A stretch of DNA of 64,000 nucleotides, from NCBI RefSeq assembly GCF_003546865.1, contig NZ_CP023434.1:372001-436000 (forward strand), read 5' to 3'. This document shows positions 44,516 to 52,158 of this stretch, piece by piece. Origin of the DNA: Suicoccus acidiformans. Lineage in GTDB: Bacteria; Bacillota; Bacilli; Lactobacillales; Aerococcaceae. Position 1 is the stretch's first letter; each line of letters starts with the position of its first letter. The notes under the pieces are model-generated. The model made no database searches. It had not been told where the DNA came from and saw nothing but the letters and a program-made list of their open reading frames with translations. Made by a program: the position numbers and the translations under genes.

Positions 44516-45175
44516 TTAGGGTTGATGTATGTCTTTAAAATGAGTATACACATCCTTTAACGAACTTACTATATTCACTAGAGGTGAAATCACTTCTATT
44601 TTTTCGGAGTATGGTACTAGATATGTTGGGATTTGAGCTTTAATAGCAGCAGTACAGCCTGTTAAACTATCTTCAATTACAACTGAATTCTCTGCTTTTG
44701 CATCTAATTTATCTAATGAGGTGAGGTATATTTCAGGATGAGGTTTGGGGTTCTTGACTTGGTCTCCGTAAGTTTTTGCTACAAAGAATTTTTGCAGTTG
44801 TAGCGTATCTAAAATTCTTTCCCCTTTATCTGCATGAGTGGAGGTGGCCAAAGAAATATTAAAGTCATTTTCATAGAAAAAAACTAATAATTCCATAGCA
44901 TAAGGCATCATTTTGAGCTTGTCTTCCTCTAGACAAGAATAAAAGTAATCCTCTCTAAGGCTTCTTAGTTCTAAGGCAAGATCATAACTTTCAACGTAGT
45001 CACTAATGATTCTAGTTGAATCAGGAATACTCAGACCTACAAGTGAATGAATTATATTCTCATCTATTTTGATGCCTTTTGATTTGAATGCATGAAGCCA
45101 ACCTTTAAAATAAATGCTATCTGAGTCAATCAAAGTACTATCCAAGTCAAAAATTATATTTTTTATGTCGCCCAT
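44516..45175 (-). CDS. HAD-family sugar phosphatase / phosphoglucomutase-like hydrolase
   Basis: 219-residue haloacid dehalogenase, subfamily I with an alpha-helical cap. Motif I is FDLDSTLIDSD (nucleophile Asp in DLDST), motif II ISLATSTHADKG, motif III Lys in VKNPKPHPEIY and motif IV VIEDSLTGCTAA. The second Asp of motif I is present, consistent with phosphatase or beta-phosphoglucomutase activity. Divergent from the RpiR-type regulator with 125 bp between. By context it may remove phosphate from a dead-end sugar phosphate of the PTS operon; the substrate is unknown. Confidence 0.85.
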   Translation of the reverse strand: MGDIKNIIFDLDSTLIDSDSIYFKGWLHAFKSKGIKIDENIIHSLVGLSIPDSTRIISDYVESYDLALELRSLREDYFYSCLEEDKLKMMPYAMELLVFFYENDFNISLATSTHADKGERILDTLQLQKFFVAKTYGDQVKNPKPHPEIYLTSLDKLDAKAENSVVIEDSLTGCTAAIKAQIPTYLVPYSEKIEVISPLVNIVSSLKDVYTHFKDIHQP

Positions 45176-45255
45176 ATTTCTCAGCCTTTCGATTTTTTAG
45201 CTTAATAATACCATAGAAAAAAATTTTATAGAAGACATGTCGAAAAAGAAAGAAG

Positions 45256-45283
45256 TTCAGTGTTACTGAAAGAATGCTATAAT
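45256..45283 (+). promoter_or_regulatory. RpiR-type regulator promoter with palindrome
   Basis: Extended -10 TG-C-TATAAT at 45275-45283. TTCAGT (45256-45261), GTT, ACTGAA (45265-45270) is a perfect inverted repeat in the -35 region, a likely autoregulatory operator. Confidence 0.6.
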
Positions 45284-45300
45284 ACATAAGAGGTGATGAT

Positions 45301-46164
45301 ATGAACCGATACTTAAAATTACTTATTCGAAATAATAGCCACTTATTCAGTAAAAGCGAGGATATTTTAGCTAAATATTTTCTTGAATTAAGCGATGAAT
45401 TAGTTAATAAAACAATAGCTAAACTCTCCAATGAAACAGGGGTTTCTCAAACTACTATTTTTAATTTTGTGAAAAAACTTGGGTTTGAAGGCTTTCAAGA
45501 CTTCAAGATTACCTTAGCAGCACATACTTCCACAGATGAGATTCCAGATAATAGTTTGGCAATTTATTCGGATGTAAGTCAAGGAGATACATTTGAAGAG
45601 ATGGCTCATAAAGTTATTCAATTTAACCAATTATCATTAAATATCCTAAAAGATACGTTAGAAATAGAGCGGATTACGCATATTATAGAACTAATAAAAA
45701 ATAAACAAAATTTATATTTTCTTGGCCAAGGAGGATCGTCTGTCGTTGCATACGATGCATATCATAAATTCCTTCGGACAAAATATTCGTGTAATTATAT
45801 TCATGATTATCATTTTCAACTAATAACAGCTACAAAGTTAACAAAAAAAGACATAGTTTTTCTTTTTTCGCATTCTGGGATGACTATAGAAACACTTAAT
45901 TTAGCAAAGCAAATAGCGAAAACAGAAGCAGTTGTTATAACTTTAACAGGCAATCCAGGGAGTGAATTAATGAACTATTCTGATGAAACGATAATTGTAA
46001 TTTCTGATGAAGCTCAATTTAGAGCAGAAAGTTTAACTTCCAGGATACTTTACCTCACAGTTATGGATATCATCTATACCATAGTAATGTACAGCGATGA
46101 GGAGATTAATATGCAATCATTCGATAAGATACGTGGAGCAATATCAGTTACACGAAATACTTAA
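45301..46164 (+). CDS. MurR/RpiR-family transcriptional regulator
   Basis: 287-residue regulator with an N-terminal RpiR helix-turn-helix (TIAKLSNETGVSQTTIFNFV, then KKLGFEGFQDFKITLA) and a C-terminal SIS sugar-phosphate-isomerase fold (FLGQGGSSVVAYDAYHKFLR, FLFSHSGMTIETLNLAKQ, TLTGNPGSELMNYSDETI). GAGGTGATGAT before ATG. By position it is the likely regulator of the mannose-family PTS operon at 46.8 kb and of the divergent HAD gene; this is inferred. Confidence 0.88.
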   Translation: MNRYLKLLIRNNSHLFSKSEDILAKYFLELSDELVNKTIAKLSNETGVSQTTIFNFVKKLGFEGFQDFKITLAAHTSTDEIPDNSLAIYSDVSQGDTFEEMAHKVIQFNQLSLNILKDTLEIERITHIIELIKNKQNLYFLGQGGSSVVAYDAYHKFLRTKYSCNYIHDYHFQLITATKLTKKDIVFLFSHSGMTIETLNLAKQIAKTEAVVITLTGNPGSELMNYSDETIIVISDEAQFRAESLTSRILYLTVMDIIYTIVMYSDEEINMQSFDKIRGAISVTRNT

Positions 46165-46329
46165 TTTTTGTGAAAATAATGAAAATGTGCCTTCCGCAAA
46201 TGTAAATGAACTATTTTTATCAAATTTGTGAGTAAGAAAAACTTAGAAAAAATTTTGAACTGAGCAAGCTACCACGCTTTGCTTGATTGCCTCAAAATAA
46301 GGAGCGATACAGACACGTATCACTCTTTA
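46165..46329. other. Spacer with hairpin after the RpiR-type gene
   Basis: No gene. AATAAGGAGCGATAC and GTATCACTCTTTATT around 46298-46332 form a 15-bp imperfect stem that probably terminates the regulator transcript. Confidence 0.5.
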
Positions 46330-46545
46330 TTCTGGGTGCGCTCGATATGAGAGATATCTTTCTACGCATATCGTTACTTTATATATTGTAACAGATTTCG
46401 TGTAGTATCGGACTTCGCTTTGTGCAGCAAGCTCATCCATTTACCTCAGCTTTGGTATAAAGTTTCTGTTCGTCAGCGCAACCATTTGTCACCATCTTCC
46501 TTCAATTAATTTTCACCACTAAGATATTGCCCATGTAGGGTGCAC
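46330..46545 (-). mobile_element. Second group II intron remnant (5' end only)
   Basis: On the minus strand this starts GTGCACCCTACATGGG at 46545 and is clearly related to the 5' part of the intron at 32944, sharing GGCAATATCT, GCGCTGACGAACAGAAAC, TTATA and CGAAATCTGT. Only about 215 bp survive and no reverse transcriptase sequence is present. The 5' end again follows an imperfect stem-loop by 6 bp. Confidence 0.75.
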
Positions 46546-46722
46546 TAATATAGAACAACCATTCACCATAATCAGTAAGTGACAGTTCTTATTGGCCTCA
46601 AGCACGACTTGCTTGGTCTTAAATAGCTATAGAATGGCCTAATGGAGTGAATTGTGTGGTCTAGTACTGCGTAATTTGTAGGACGTTATCATTTGTGCTG
46701 ACAAACGAGAATAAATAATAAT

Positions 46723-46758
46723 GAAAACGTTGACAAACAGAAAAACAATGTTATAATA
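46723..46758 (+). promoter_or_regulatory. Promoter of the mannose-family PTS operon with cre site
   Basis: TTGACA (46731-46736), 16 bp, TATAAT (46753-46758). TGAAAACGTTGACA (46723-46736) fits the CcpA cre consensus and overlaps the -35, so catabolite repression is likely. Confidence 0.82.
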
Positions 46759-46849
46759 AATTTTAGTTAATTGAATTCAGTGTTAATTAAATTTTTTTTA
46801 GGAGAAAATGAAGCGAATTCAATTAAATCTAAATACTAGGAGGTTTATT

Positions 46850-47617
46850 ATGGCAGCATGGCAGGCATTATTGATTGCTATTTGGGTTGGTCTAACTCAA
46901 GGGAGAATTTTTGGTGGGCCTTTATCACTTAATATGAGGTTCTCACCGTTACTTACAAGTTTATTTTGTGGGATAGTATTGGGTGATATTCCGACTGGCG
47001 TTGCAACAGGGGCAACAATTCAGCTAATTACAATGGGGCAAGTAGCACCAGGAGGTCAAATGCCAACTGAACCAGCAGTAGCAGCTTCAATAGCAGTCCC
47101 ATTAACGATTGTTTCGGGACTTTCAACAGAAGCCGCGGTTGCGGTAGCGGTACCAGTTGGGATTTTAGGTGGCTATCTGTATCAATTAAAACAAATGGGT
47201 AACTCATTTCCTCTAAGATATGTCGATAAAATAGCGGCAGATCTAGATGAAAGTAAATATCATTTTGGTATACACGTAGTTCCTCAAGCAGTTTCTTTAA
47301 TCATTCATATTCCTGTAATTTTTATTGCATTATACTGGGGGGCAGACGTTGTTGCGGATGTTGTTACTCGATTAGAAGGCGGTGTTATTTTCCACGTTCT
47401 AGAAACAATTGGTGGGGCACTTGGAGCGGTTGGTATCGCCTTGCTTCTCCGTATCATTGGTCGTAAAGAATATATGTGGTTCTTCTTCTTGGCATATATT
47501 TTAAGATTTGTTCTCGCGCCATTAGGTGTATCAACAGTTACATGGGCAATTATCGGTGTCTTAGTTGCTGGAATTTATATTTTAATCAGAACAGAAGCTG
47601 GTAAGAAGAAAGTATAG
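46850..47617 (+). CDS. PTS EIIC component, mannose/sorbose family
   Basis: Membrane subunit of a mannose-family PTS, 255 residues, about 7 helices: RIFGGPLSLNMRFSPLLTSL, GDIPTGVATGATIQL and GGQMPTEPAVAASIAVP. ATG 46850 is 6 bp after AGGAGG (46838-46843); the upstream in-frame start at 46808 has no such site. First gene of an operon IIC-IID-IIB-dehydrogenase-IIA-dehydrogenase-ulaD. Sequence does not identify the sugar; the neighbouring enzymes suggest a hexonate. Confidence 0.9.
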   Translation: MAAWQALLIAIWVGLTQGRIFGGPLSLNMRFSPLLTSLFCGIVLGDIPTGVATGATIQLITMGQVAPGGQMPTEPAVAASIAVPLTIVSGLSTEAAVAVAVPVGILGGYLYQLKQMGNSFPLRYVDKIAADLDESKYHFGIHVVPQAVSLIIHIPVIFIALYWGADVVADVVTRLEGGVIFHVLETIGGALGAVGIALLLRIIGRKEYMWFFFLAYILRFVLAPLGVSTVTWAIIGVLVAGIYILIRTEAGKKKV

Positions 47618-47629
47618 GAGGGCTTTGAA

Positions 47630-48472
47630 ATGGCAGAAGCAAGAGAAAAGAAACTTACAAATCGTGATTTAAATAGAATGCTATTACGCTGGTATACAGG
47701 TCATGAGACGATGCGTACGTATGAACGTGGGATTGGGCCAGCTTTCTTTTACGGAATGAACCCGGCTTTAAAGAAAATTTATGGCGATAATGACGAACAG
47801 CTACGTGAAGCAACTAAACGCTCGCTCAACTTCTTTAACGGCCAATTTTCGTGGTGTGCATCTATTTTGGGCATCGCCGCATCTTTAGAAGAAGAGCGTA
47901 AAGCTGAGTTAGATGCTGGTAACGAACCAATGGTCTCAGGGGACATGATAGAAAGTACAAAAACAGCTCTTTTTGGGCCATTAGCTGGAATCGGAGATTC
48001 TATCAGTAACGGTACCTTACACTATATCTTTATTTCATTGTTCTTACCTTTGGCAATGAATGGGAATTGGTTAGGCGCTGTTTTGCCAGCTATAGTTTTT
48101 TCAATATGGACATATATCGAAGGTACCTTCTTTATCCGCATGGGGTATAACCTTGGGCGCCAAGCTGCAGCGGAACTTTTAGGTGGCGGCATGATGAGTA
48201 CATATATCGATGGACTCTCACTATTAGGTGTCTTTATGACTGGTATTATTGGTTCAACATTTGTAAGCTTGAGTTCGAGTTTGGTCATTGAACTTCAAGG
48301 TAATACATGGGCAATTCAAGAGATTTTAGATGGTATCATGCCCGGTCTATTACCATTAGCATTAATAATGGGAGTCTATTTCTACTTTGAAAAGAAAGGA
48401 CTAAAACCTCTTCAGGCTATTGGATGGATTACATTAATCGTGGGTACGCTTGCTGCAATCGGTATTCTATAA
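47630..48472 (+). CDS. PTS EIID component, mannose/sorbose family
   Basis: 280-residue EIID with the large N-terminal soluble part (LTNRDLNRMLLRWYTGHETM, FNGQFSWCASILGI, ESTKTALFGPLAGIGDS) and membrane helices in the C-terminal half. EIID is unique to the mannose family. Ribosome site GGAGGG; 12 bp after EIIC. Confidence 0.93.
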   Translation: MAEAREKKLTNRDLNRMLLRWYTGHETMRTYERGIGPAFFYGMNPALKKIYGDNDEQLREATKRSLNFFNGQFSWCASILGIAASLEEERKAELDAGNEPMVSGDMIESTKTALFGPLAGIGDSISNGTLHYIFISLFLPLAMNGNWLGAVLPAIVFSIWTYIEGTFFIRMGYNLGRQAAAELLGGGMMSTYIDGLSLLGVFMTGIIGSTFVSLSSSLVIELQGNTWAIQEILDGIMPGLLPLALIMGVYFYFEKKGLKPLQAIGWITLIVGTLAAIGIL

Positions 48473-48498
48473 TTTTATAAAGAAAAAGGATGATTTAA

Positions 48499-48984
48499 AT
48501 GGGACAAATTAATTTTGCACGTGTTGACGGACGACTTATTCATGGTCAGGTAGCGACAGGATGGTCTAACAGTACAGGGATTAATACAATTTATGTTGTT
48601 GATAATCCTACAGCAAATGATGACTTTATGAAAATGCTTTATGTTAATCTTCAGAATAATTATTCTTTTGGTATAAAAGTTTTCACGATTGAAGAAGTTG
48701 TACAAGAGTGGAATGATAATGAATTTGGAAATGATAAAGTGATGCTTCTATTCAAAGATGTTGACCATGCTTACGAGACTCGCAAAGCAGGTGTCCCGTT
48801 TGAAGTTTTAAATGTTGGAGGTTCCCCGAAAACTGACGACAATAAATTTGTTGCGGACTCGGTAGCCTTGACAGAGGAACAGTTCAATATGCTGAAAAAT
48901 TTAAATGATGAATATAATATTGATGTGTTTTTCCAGACAATGCCAAGCGCTAGTAAGAAGAAGCTTAGCGAGGTGACTTACTAA
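48499..48984 (+). CDS. PTS EIIB component, mannose/sorbose family
   Basis: 161-residue EIIB. His15 in FARVDGRLIHGQVATGW is the phosphorylation site. Its last base overlaps the start of the next gene (TAATG), implying coupled translation with the 2-hydroxyacid dehydrogenase and thus a functional link. Confidence 0.93.
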   Translation: MGQINFARVDGRLIHGQVATGWSNSTGINTIYVVDNPTANDDFMKMLYVNLQNNYSFGIKVFTIEEVVQEWNDNEFGNDKVMLLFKDVDHAYETRKAGVPFEVLNVGGSPKTDDNKFVADSVALTEEQFNMLKNLNDEYNIDVFFQTMPSASKKKLSEVTY

Positions 48985-49982
48985 TGAGTGGTAATAAAAC
49001 AGCGGTTATCAATTCCAAAAGTTTTGGTCGTTATTTCCCTGAACAAATCGATCGACTAAATGAGTTAGGCGGTGTTGATTTCTATCGAGATTTAGATCCT
49101 AACATTGAGGGTAAAGAACTTGCAGAATTGCTTCAACAGTATGAATATATTATTCCAAGTGTTACCCCTAATTTCCCCAGAGAATTCTTTGAAAATTCAC
49201 CTAATCTTAAAATGATTGCTCGTCATGGGTTAGGTTATAACAACGTAGACATTGAGGCAGCAACGGATCATGGTGTTTACGTAACAAAAATCGTAGGTGA
49301 CTATGAGCGAGATACTGTAGCAGAGCTTTCTGTGGCCTTTGTTATGGCTTTAATTCGTCATGTTGTGCCAGCAGATTATGCTTTAAAGCAAGGTGAGTGG
49401 GGCAAAAAAGCAAATTTCTTTGGAACTGAACTGCATGCTCTAACGTTAGGTATTATCGGTCTAGGCAACATTGGTAGTCGCGTATCAGAGATTATTCACA
49501 ACGGTTTCGGTACTGAAGTTATTGCATATGATCCAAATGTGTCAGCCCAAAAAATGAAAGAGCATGGCGCAATTAAGGTCGAATTAGATGAGTTGTTGGA
49601 ACGCTCAGATGTCATTTCCTTAAATGCGGCTATTACTGAAACGTCACTCTACCTGCTTGGAGCTGACGAGTTTGCCAAGATGAAAGATGGCGTATTGATT
49701 GCCAATACAGCTCGCGGTGCTTTAGTGGTTGAAGATGATTTAGTTGCTGCTTTAGATAGTGGGAAAGTAAAGGCATATGCAACTGACGTCTTTGAAACTG
49801 AGCCAATTCCAGAAGATAGCAGGTTAAAGAATTACGAATATAACATTTTAACACCTCATATTGGAGCGTATACGGATATTAGCTTAAAGTTAATGGGTGA
49901 TAAAGTCGTAGAGGATGTCGCTTTAATGGAGGCTGGTAAAGAGCCAATTGAGATTATTAATAAAGAGGTATTGAATAAATGA
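48984..49982 (+). CDS. D-2-hydroxyacid dehydrogenase, NAD-dependent, within the PTS operon
   Basis: 332-residue D-isomer-specific 2-hydroxyacid dehydrogenase. NAD motif GIIGLGNIGSRVSEI, catalytic Arg in NTARGALVVEDD, Glu in VFETEPIPED and His in LTPHIGAYTD. Sequence-level relatives include phosphoglycerate and 2-ketogluconate reductases. Sandwiched and coupled between EIIB and EIIA genes (its stop overlaps the EIIA ATG), so its substrate is very likely the phosphorylated PTS product: reduction of a 2-keto-hexonate-6-P, or the reverse. Confidence 0.88.
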   Translation: MSGNKTAVINSKSFGRYFPEQIDRLNELGGVDFYRDLDPNIEGKELAELLQQYEYIIPSVTPNFPREFFENSPNLKMIARHGLGYNNVDIEAATDHGVYVTKIVGDYERDTVAELSVAFVMALIRHVVPADYALKQGEWGKKANFFGTELHALTLGIIGLGNIGSRVSEIIHNGFGTEVIAYDPNVSAQKMKEHGAIKVELDELLERSDVISLNAAITETSLYLLGADEFAKMKDGVLIANTARGALVVEDDLVAALDSGKVKAYATDVFETEPIPEDSRLKNYEYNILTPHIGAYTDISLKLMGDKVVEDVALMEAGKEPIEIINKEVLNK

Positions 49983-50377
49983 TAGGAATTCAAGTAATCA
50001 CACACGGTAAATTTGCGGAAGGTATTATTGACTCAGTGGATATGATTATAGGCAACACAGAACAAGTTGCCCATAATGAATTAAAGCGTGGTCAAGATAT
50101 TGATGAGTTTCGCGAGGAAGTTAAAGAAACAACTGAGCAGATTATGTCTGAAGATGGTGTCTTGATTTTCGTTGATATGTTTGGGGCATCACCTTATAAT
50201 TCAGCGCTTATTAATTCCAGAGATATCGAAGGGGATAATTATAAAGTCATTACAGGAGTAAACTTACCACTTTTAATTGAAGCTATTTCTAATAGAGCAT
50301 CAATGGATCTTGACAAACTGTATAAGCATATCTTAGACTCAGCAGAACATGCTGTTATGGGCTGGGAAAAAGAATAA
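49979..50377 (+). CDS. PTS EIIA component, mannose/sorbose family
   Basis: 132-residue EIIA of the mannose fold; His9 in IQVITHGKFAEGI is phosphorylated by HPr, and FVDMFGASPYNSAL is the conserved second motif. Overlaps the end of the preceding dehydrogenase by 4 bp. Split from EIIB, as in sorbose-type systems. Confidence 0.92.
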   Translation: MIGIQVITHGKFAEGIIDSVDMIIGNTEQVAHNELKRGQDIDEFREEVKETTEQIMSEDGVLIFVDMFGASPYNSALINSRDIEGDNYKVITGVNLPLLIEAISNRASMDLDKLYKHILDSAEHAVMGWEKE

Positions 50378-50397
50378 CTGAAAGGAGTTATTAAAAC

Positions 50398-51303
50398 ATG
50401 AAAGTTAATATGATAGGTATTGGGAAAATGGGGTATCCACTAGTTCAGAATATGGTGGACCACGGTCATGAAGTATATGCATTTGACGTAAGTGAAGACA
50501 ATATCAATAGGATAAAAGAAGAGGTAGGAATTGAAGCCACAACCGACTTTGATACTTTCATGCAAAATGCTTTTTCAGATGAAAAATACCGTATTTTCTG
50601 GTTAATGCTACCACCAGGTGAAATTACAGATAATACTGTAAAAAATATGCTTGAATACATACAAGAAAATGATGTTGTCATTGAAGGTGGTAACTCAAAT
50701 CATCATAACAGTATGAAGAGCGGAGAATTACTTGCAGAAAAAGGCGCTTATTTCATGGATGTTGGAACATCAGGTGGTGTTTCGGGCGCACGTAATGGTG
50801 CAAGCTTTATGATTGGTGGCGACAAGCAAGTTTACGAAGATATTGAAGAACTATTCTCTTCGTTAGCTACGCCTGAAGGCTATGTGTATACTGGCAAAAC
50901 TGGTAGTGGCCATTTCTTGAAATTGGTTCATAATGCAATTTATTATGGAATTCAACAATCTTATGGTGAAGGTCTAGAAATCTTAGAAAAATCTGAGTTT
51001 GACTATGATTTAGCAGAAGTGACAGCTGCTTTGAACAAATCGTCAGTTATTCGTAGCTGGGTACTAGAAATTATTGCAGATGCATTTGCTAATGATAATC
51101 ATTTAGAAGGTTATAGTGGACATGTTAAAGGCTCAAAGTCAACTAATTGGGTTGTAAATGAAGCGATGAATATGGATGTTCCTGTGCCAGCCATTTATTC
51201 AGCTTTAGCTATGCGTCATCGCGGAATTCAAGACGATGAGTCATTCAGTGGAAAAGTAGTATCTGCGATACGTGCAGGTGTTGGCGGATACGACAAAAAA
51301 TAA
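50398..51303 (+). CDS. 6-phosphogluconate dehydrogenase-like oxidoreductase with altered active site
   Basis: 301-residue beta-hydroxyacid dehydrogenase of the short 6PGDH type. NAD motif MIGIGKMGYPLVQNMVDHGH, substrate loops EGGNSNHH and GTSGGVSGARNG, and the catalytic segment GHFLKLVHNAIYYG. Lys175, His178, Asn179 and Tyr183 match Lys183, His186, Asn187 and Tyr191 of 6PGDH, but the position of Glu190 is Tyr182. Lys183 is the oxidation base and Glu190 the acid of the decarboxylation/ketonisation steps, so this enzyme may oxidise a hexonate-6-P at C3 and leave the decarboxylation to the next gene, ulaD. Confidence 0.85.
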   Translation: MKVNMIGIGKMGYPLVQNMVDHGHEVYAFDVSEDNINRIKEEVGIEATTDFDTFMQNAFSDEKYRIFWLMLPPGEITDNTVKNMLEYIQENDVVIEGGNSNHHNSMKSGELLAEKGAYFMDVGTSGGVSGARNGASFMIGGDKQVYEDIEELFSSLATPEGYVYTGKTGSGHFLKLVHNAIYYGIQQSYGEGLEILEKSEFDYDLAEVTAALNKSSVIRSWVLEIIADAFANDNHLEGYSGHVKGSKSTNWVVNEAMNMDVPVPAIYSALAMRHRGIQDDESFSGKVVSAIRAGVGGYDKK

Positions 51304-51350
51304 TCAAACGTTTATCAATTGAATTATAATTTCATAGGAGGAAAATAATT

Positions 51351-51989
51351 ATGGCAATTCCAAATTTACAAGTAGCTCTAGATCATTCTAATACTGCAGA
51401 TGCAGTGGCAGCTGCAGTATCGGTAGGTGCGGAAGTTGATATTGTAGAAGCGGGTACGGTTTTAATGTGTGAAGTGGGAAGTGAAGTTGTACAAATCCTA
51501 CGCAAATTATTCCCAGACAAACCTATCGTAGCCGATACGAAATGTGCGGATGCTGGAACAACAATTGCACGCAACTGTAAGAATCAAGGTGCAGATATCA
51601 TGACCTGTATCTGTGCAGCAGAAGTTGCAACAATGACTTCAGCAGCTAAAGAAATCGACCATATTCAAGTTGAATTGTACGGTGATTGGACGTTTGAACA
51701 AGCGCAAGAATGGTTAGACAATGGTATTGAGCAAGTTGTCTATCACCAAAGTCGTGATGCGTTGTTAGCTGGTGTAACTTGGGGTGAGAAAGACCTTGAG
51801 AAAGTCAAAAAGCTTGTTGACATGGGCTTCAAAGTTTCTGTAACAGGTGGCTTAAATCTCGAAACCATTGAATTGTTCGAAGGGGTAGATGTGTACACAT
51901 TCATCGCAGGTCGTGCTATTACCGAAGCTGATGATCCAGCTGCAGCTGCTAAAGAATTAAAAGATAAGATTAAAGAGCTTTGGGCTTAA
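51351..51989 (+). CDS. ulaD: 3-keto-L-gulonate-6-phosphate decarboxylase UlaD, copy 2
   Basis: 212 residues, about 95 percent identical to copy 1 at 31373-32011 (about 10 differences, such as Leu40 to Cys). All catalytic residues (Asp11, Glu33, Asp62, Lys64, His132, Arg135) are kept. Last gene of the PTS operon, ended by a terminator. It converts the 3-keto-hexonate-6-P to L-xylulose-5-P. The near identity implies recent duplication or strong constraint on one substrate. Confidence 0.94.
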   Translation: MAIPNLQVALDHSNTADAVAAAVSVGAEVDIVEAGTVLMCEVGSEVVQILRKLFPDKPIVADTKCADAGTTIARNCKNQGADIMTCICAAEVATMTSAAKEIDHIQVELYGDWTFEQAQEWLDNGIEQVVYHQSRDALLAGVTWGEKDLEKVKKLVDMGFKVSVTGGLNLETIELFEGVDVYTFIAGRAITEADDPAAAAKELKDKIKELWA

Positions 51990-52005
51990 TACATAAGTAA
52001 ATGAT

Positions 52006-52040
52006 AAGGACGAGCGAAATAACTTTGCTTGTCCTTTTTT
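52006..52040 (+). terminator. Terminator after ulaD copy 2
   Basis: AAGGACGAGC (52006-52015) pairs with GCTTGTCCTT (52027-52036), followed by TTTTG. Confidence 0.85.
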
Positions 52041-52074
52041 GTTAGGGGTCACCCAAAAACAAATGACATCTGTA

Positions 52075-52128
52075 TTGACAAATGACAAAAATATGGTAAA
52101 CTCTATGTTAGGCTTGAAAGCGTTTTGA
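52075..52128 (+). promoter_or_regulatory. Promoter of ulaE-ulaF-rpiB with cre-like site
   Basis: TTGACA (52075-52080), 16 bp, TAAACT (52097-52102). TGAAAGCGTTTTGA at 52115-52128 is one mismatch from cre and lies downstream of the start, a roadblock-type position. Confidence 0.7.
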
Positions 52129-52158
52129 TGGTCAGTTTTATTCGAAAGGGGAGTTCAA

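Noticed and set aside
48984-49982. Phosphoglycerate dehydrogenase (serA) as the function of the 2-hydroxyacid dehydrogenase
   Set aside because: No ACT or regulatory domain, and translational coupling to EIIB and EIIA points to a PTS product instead.
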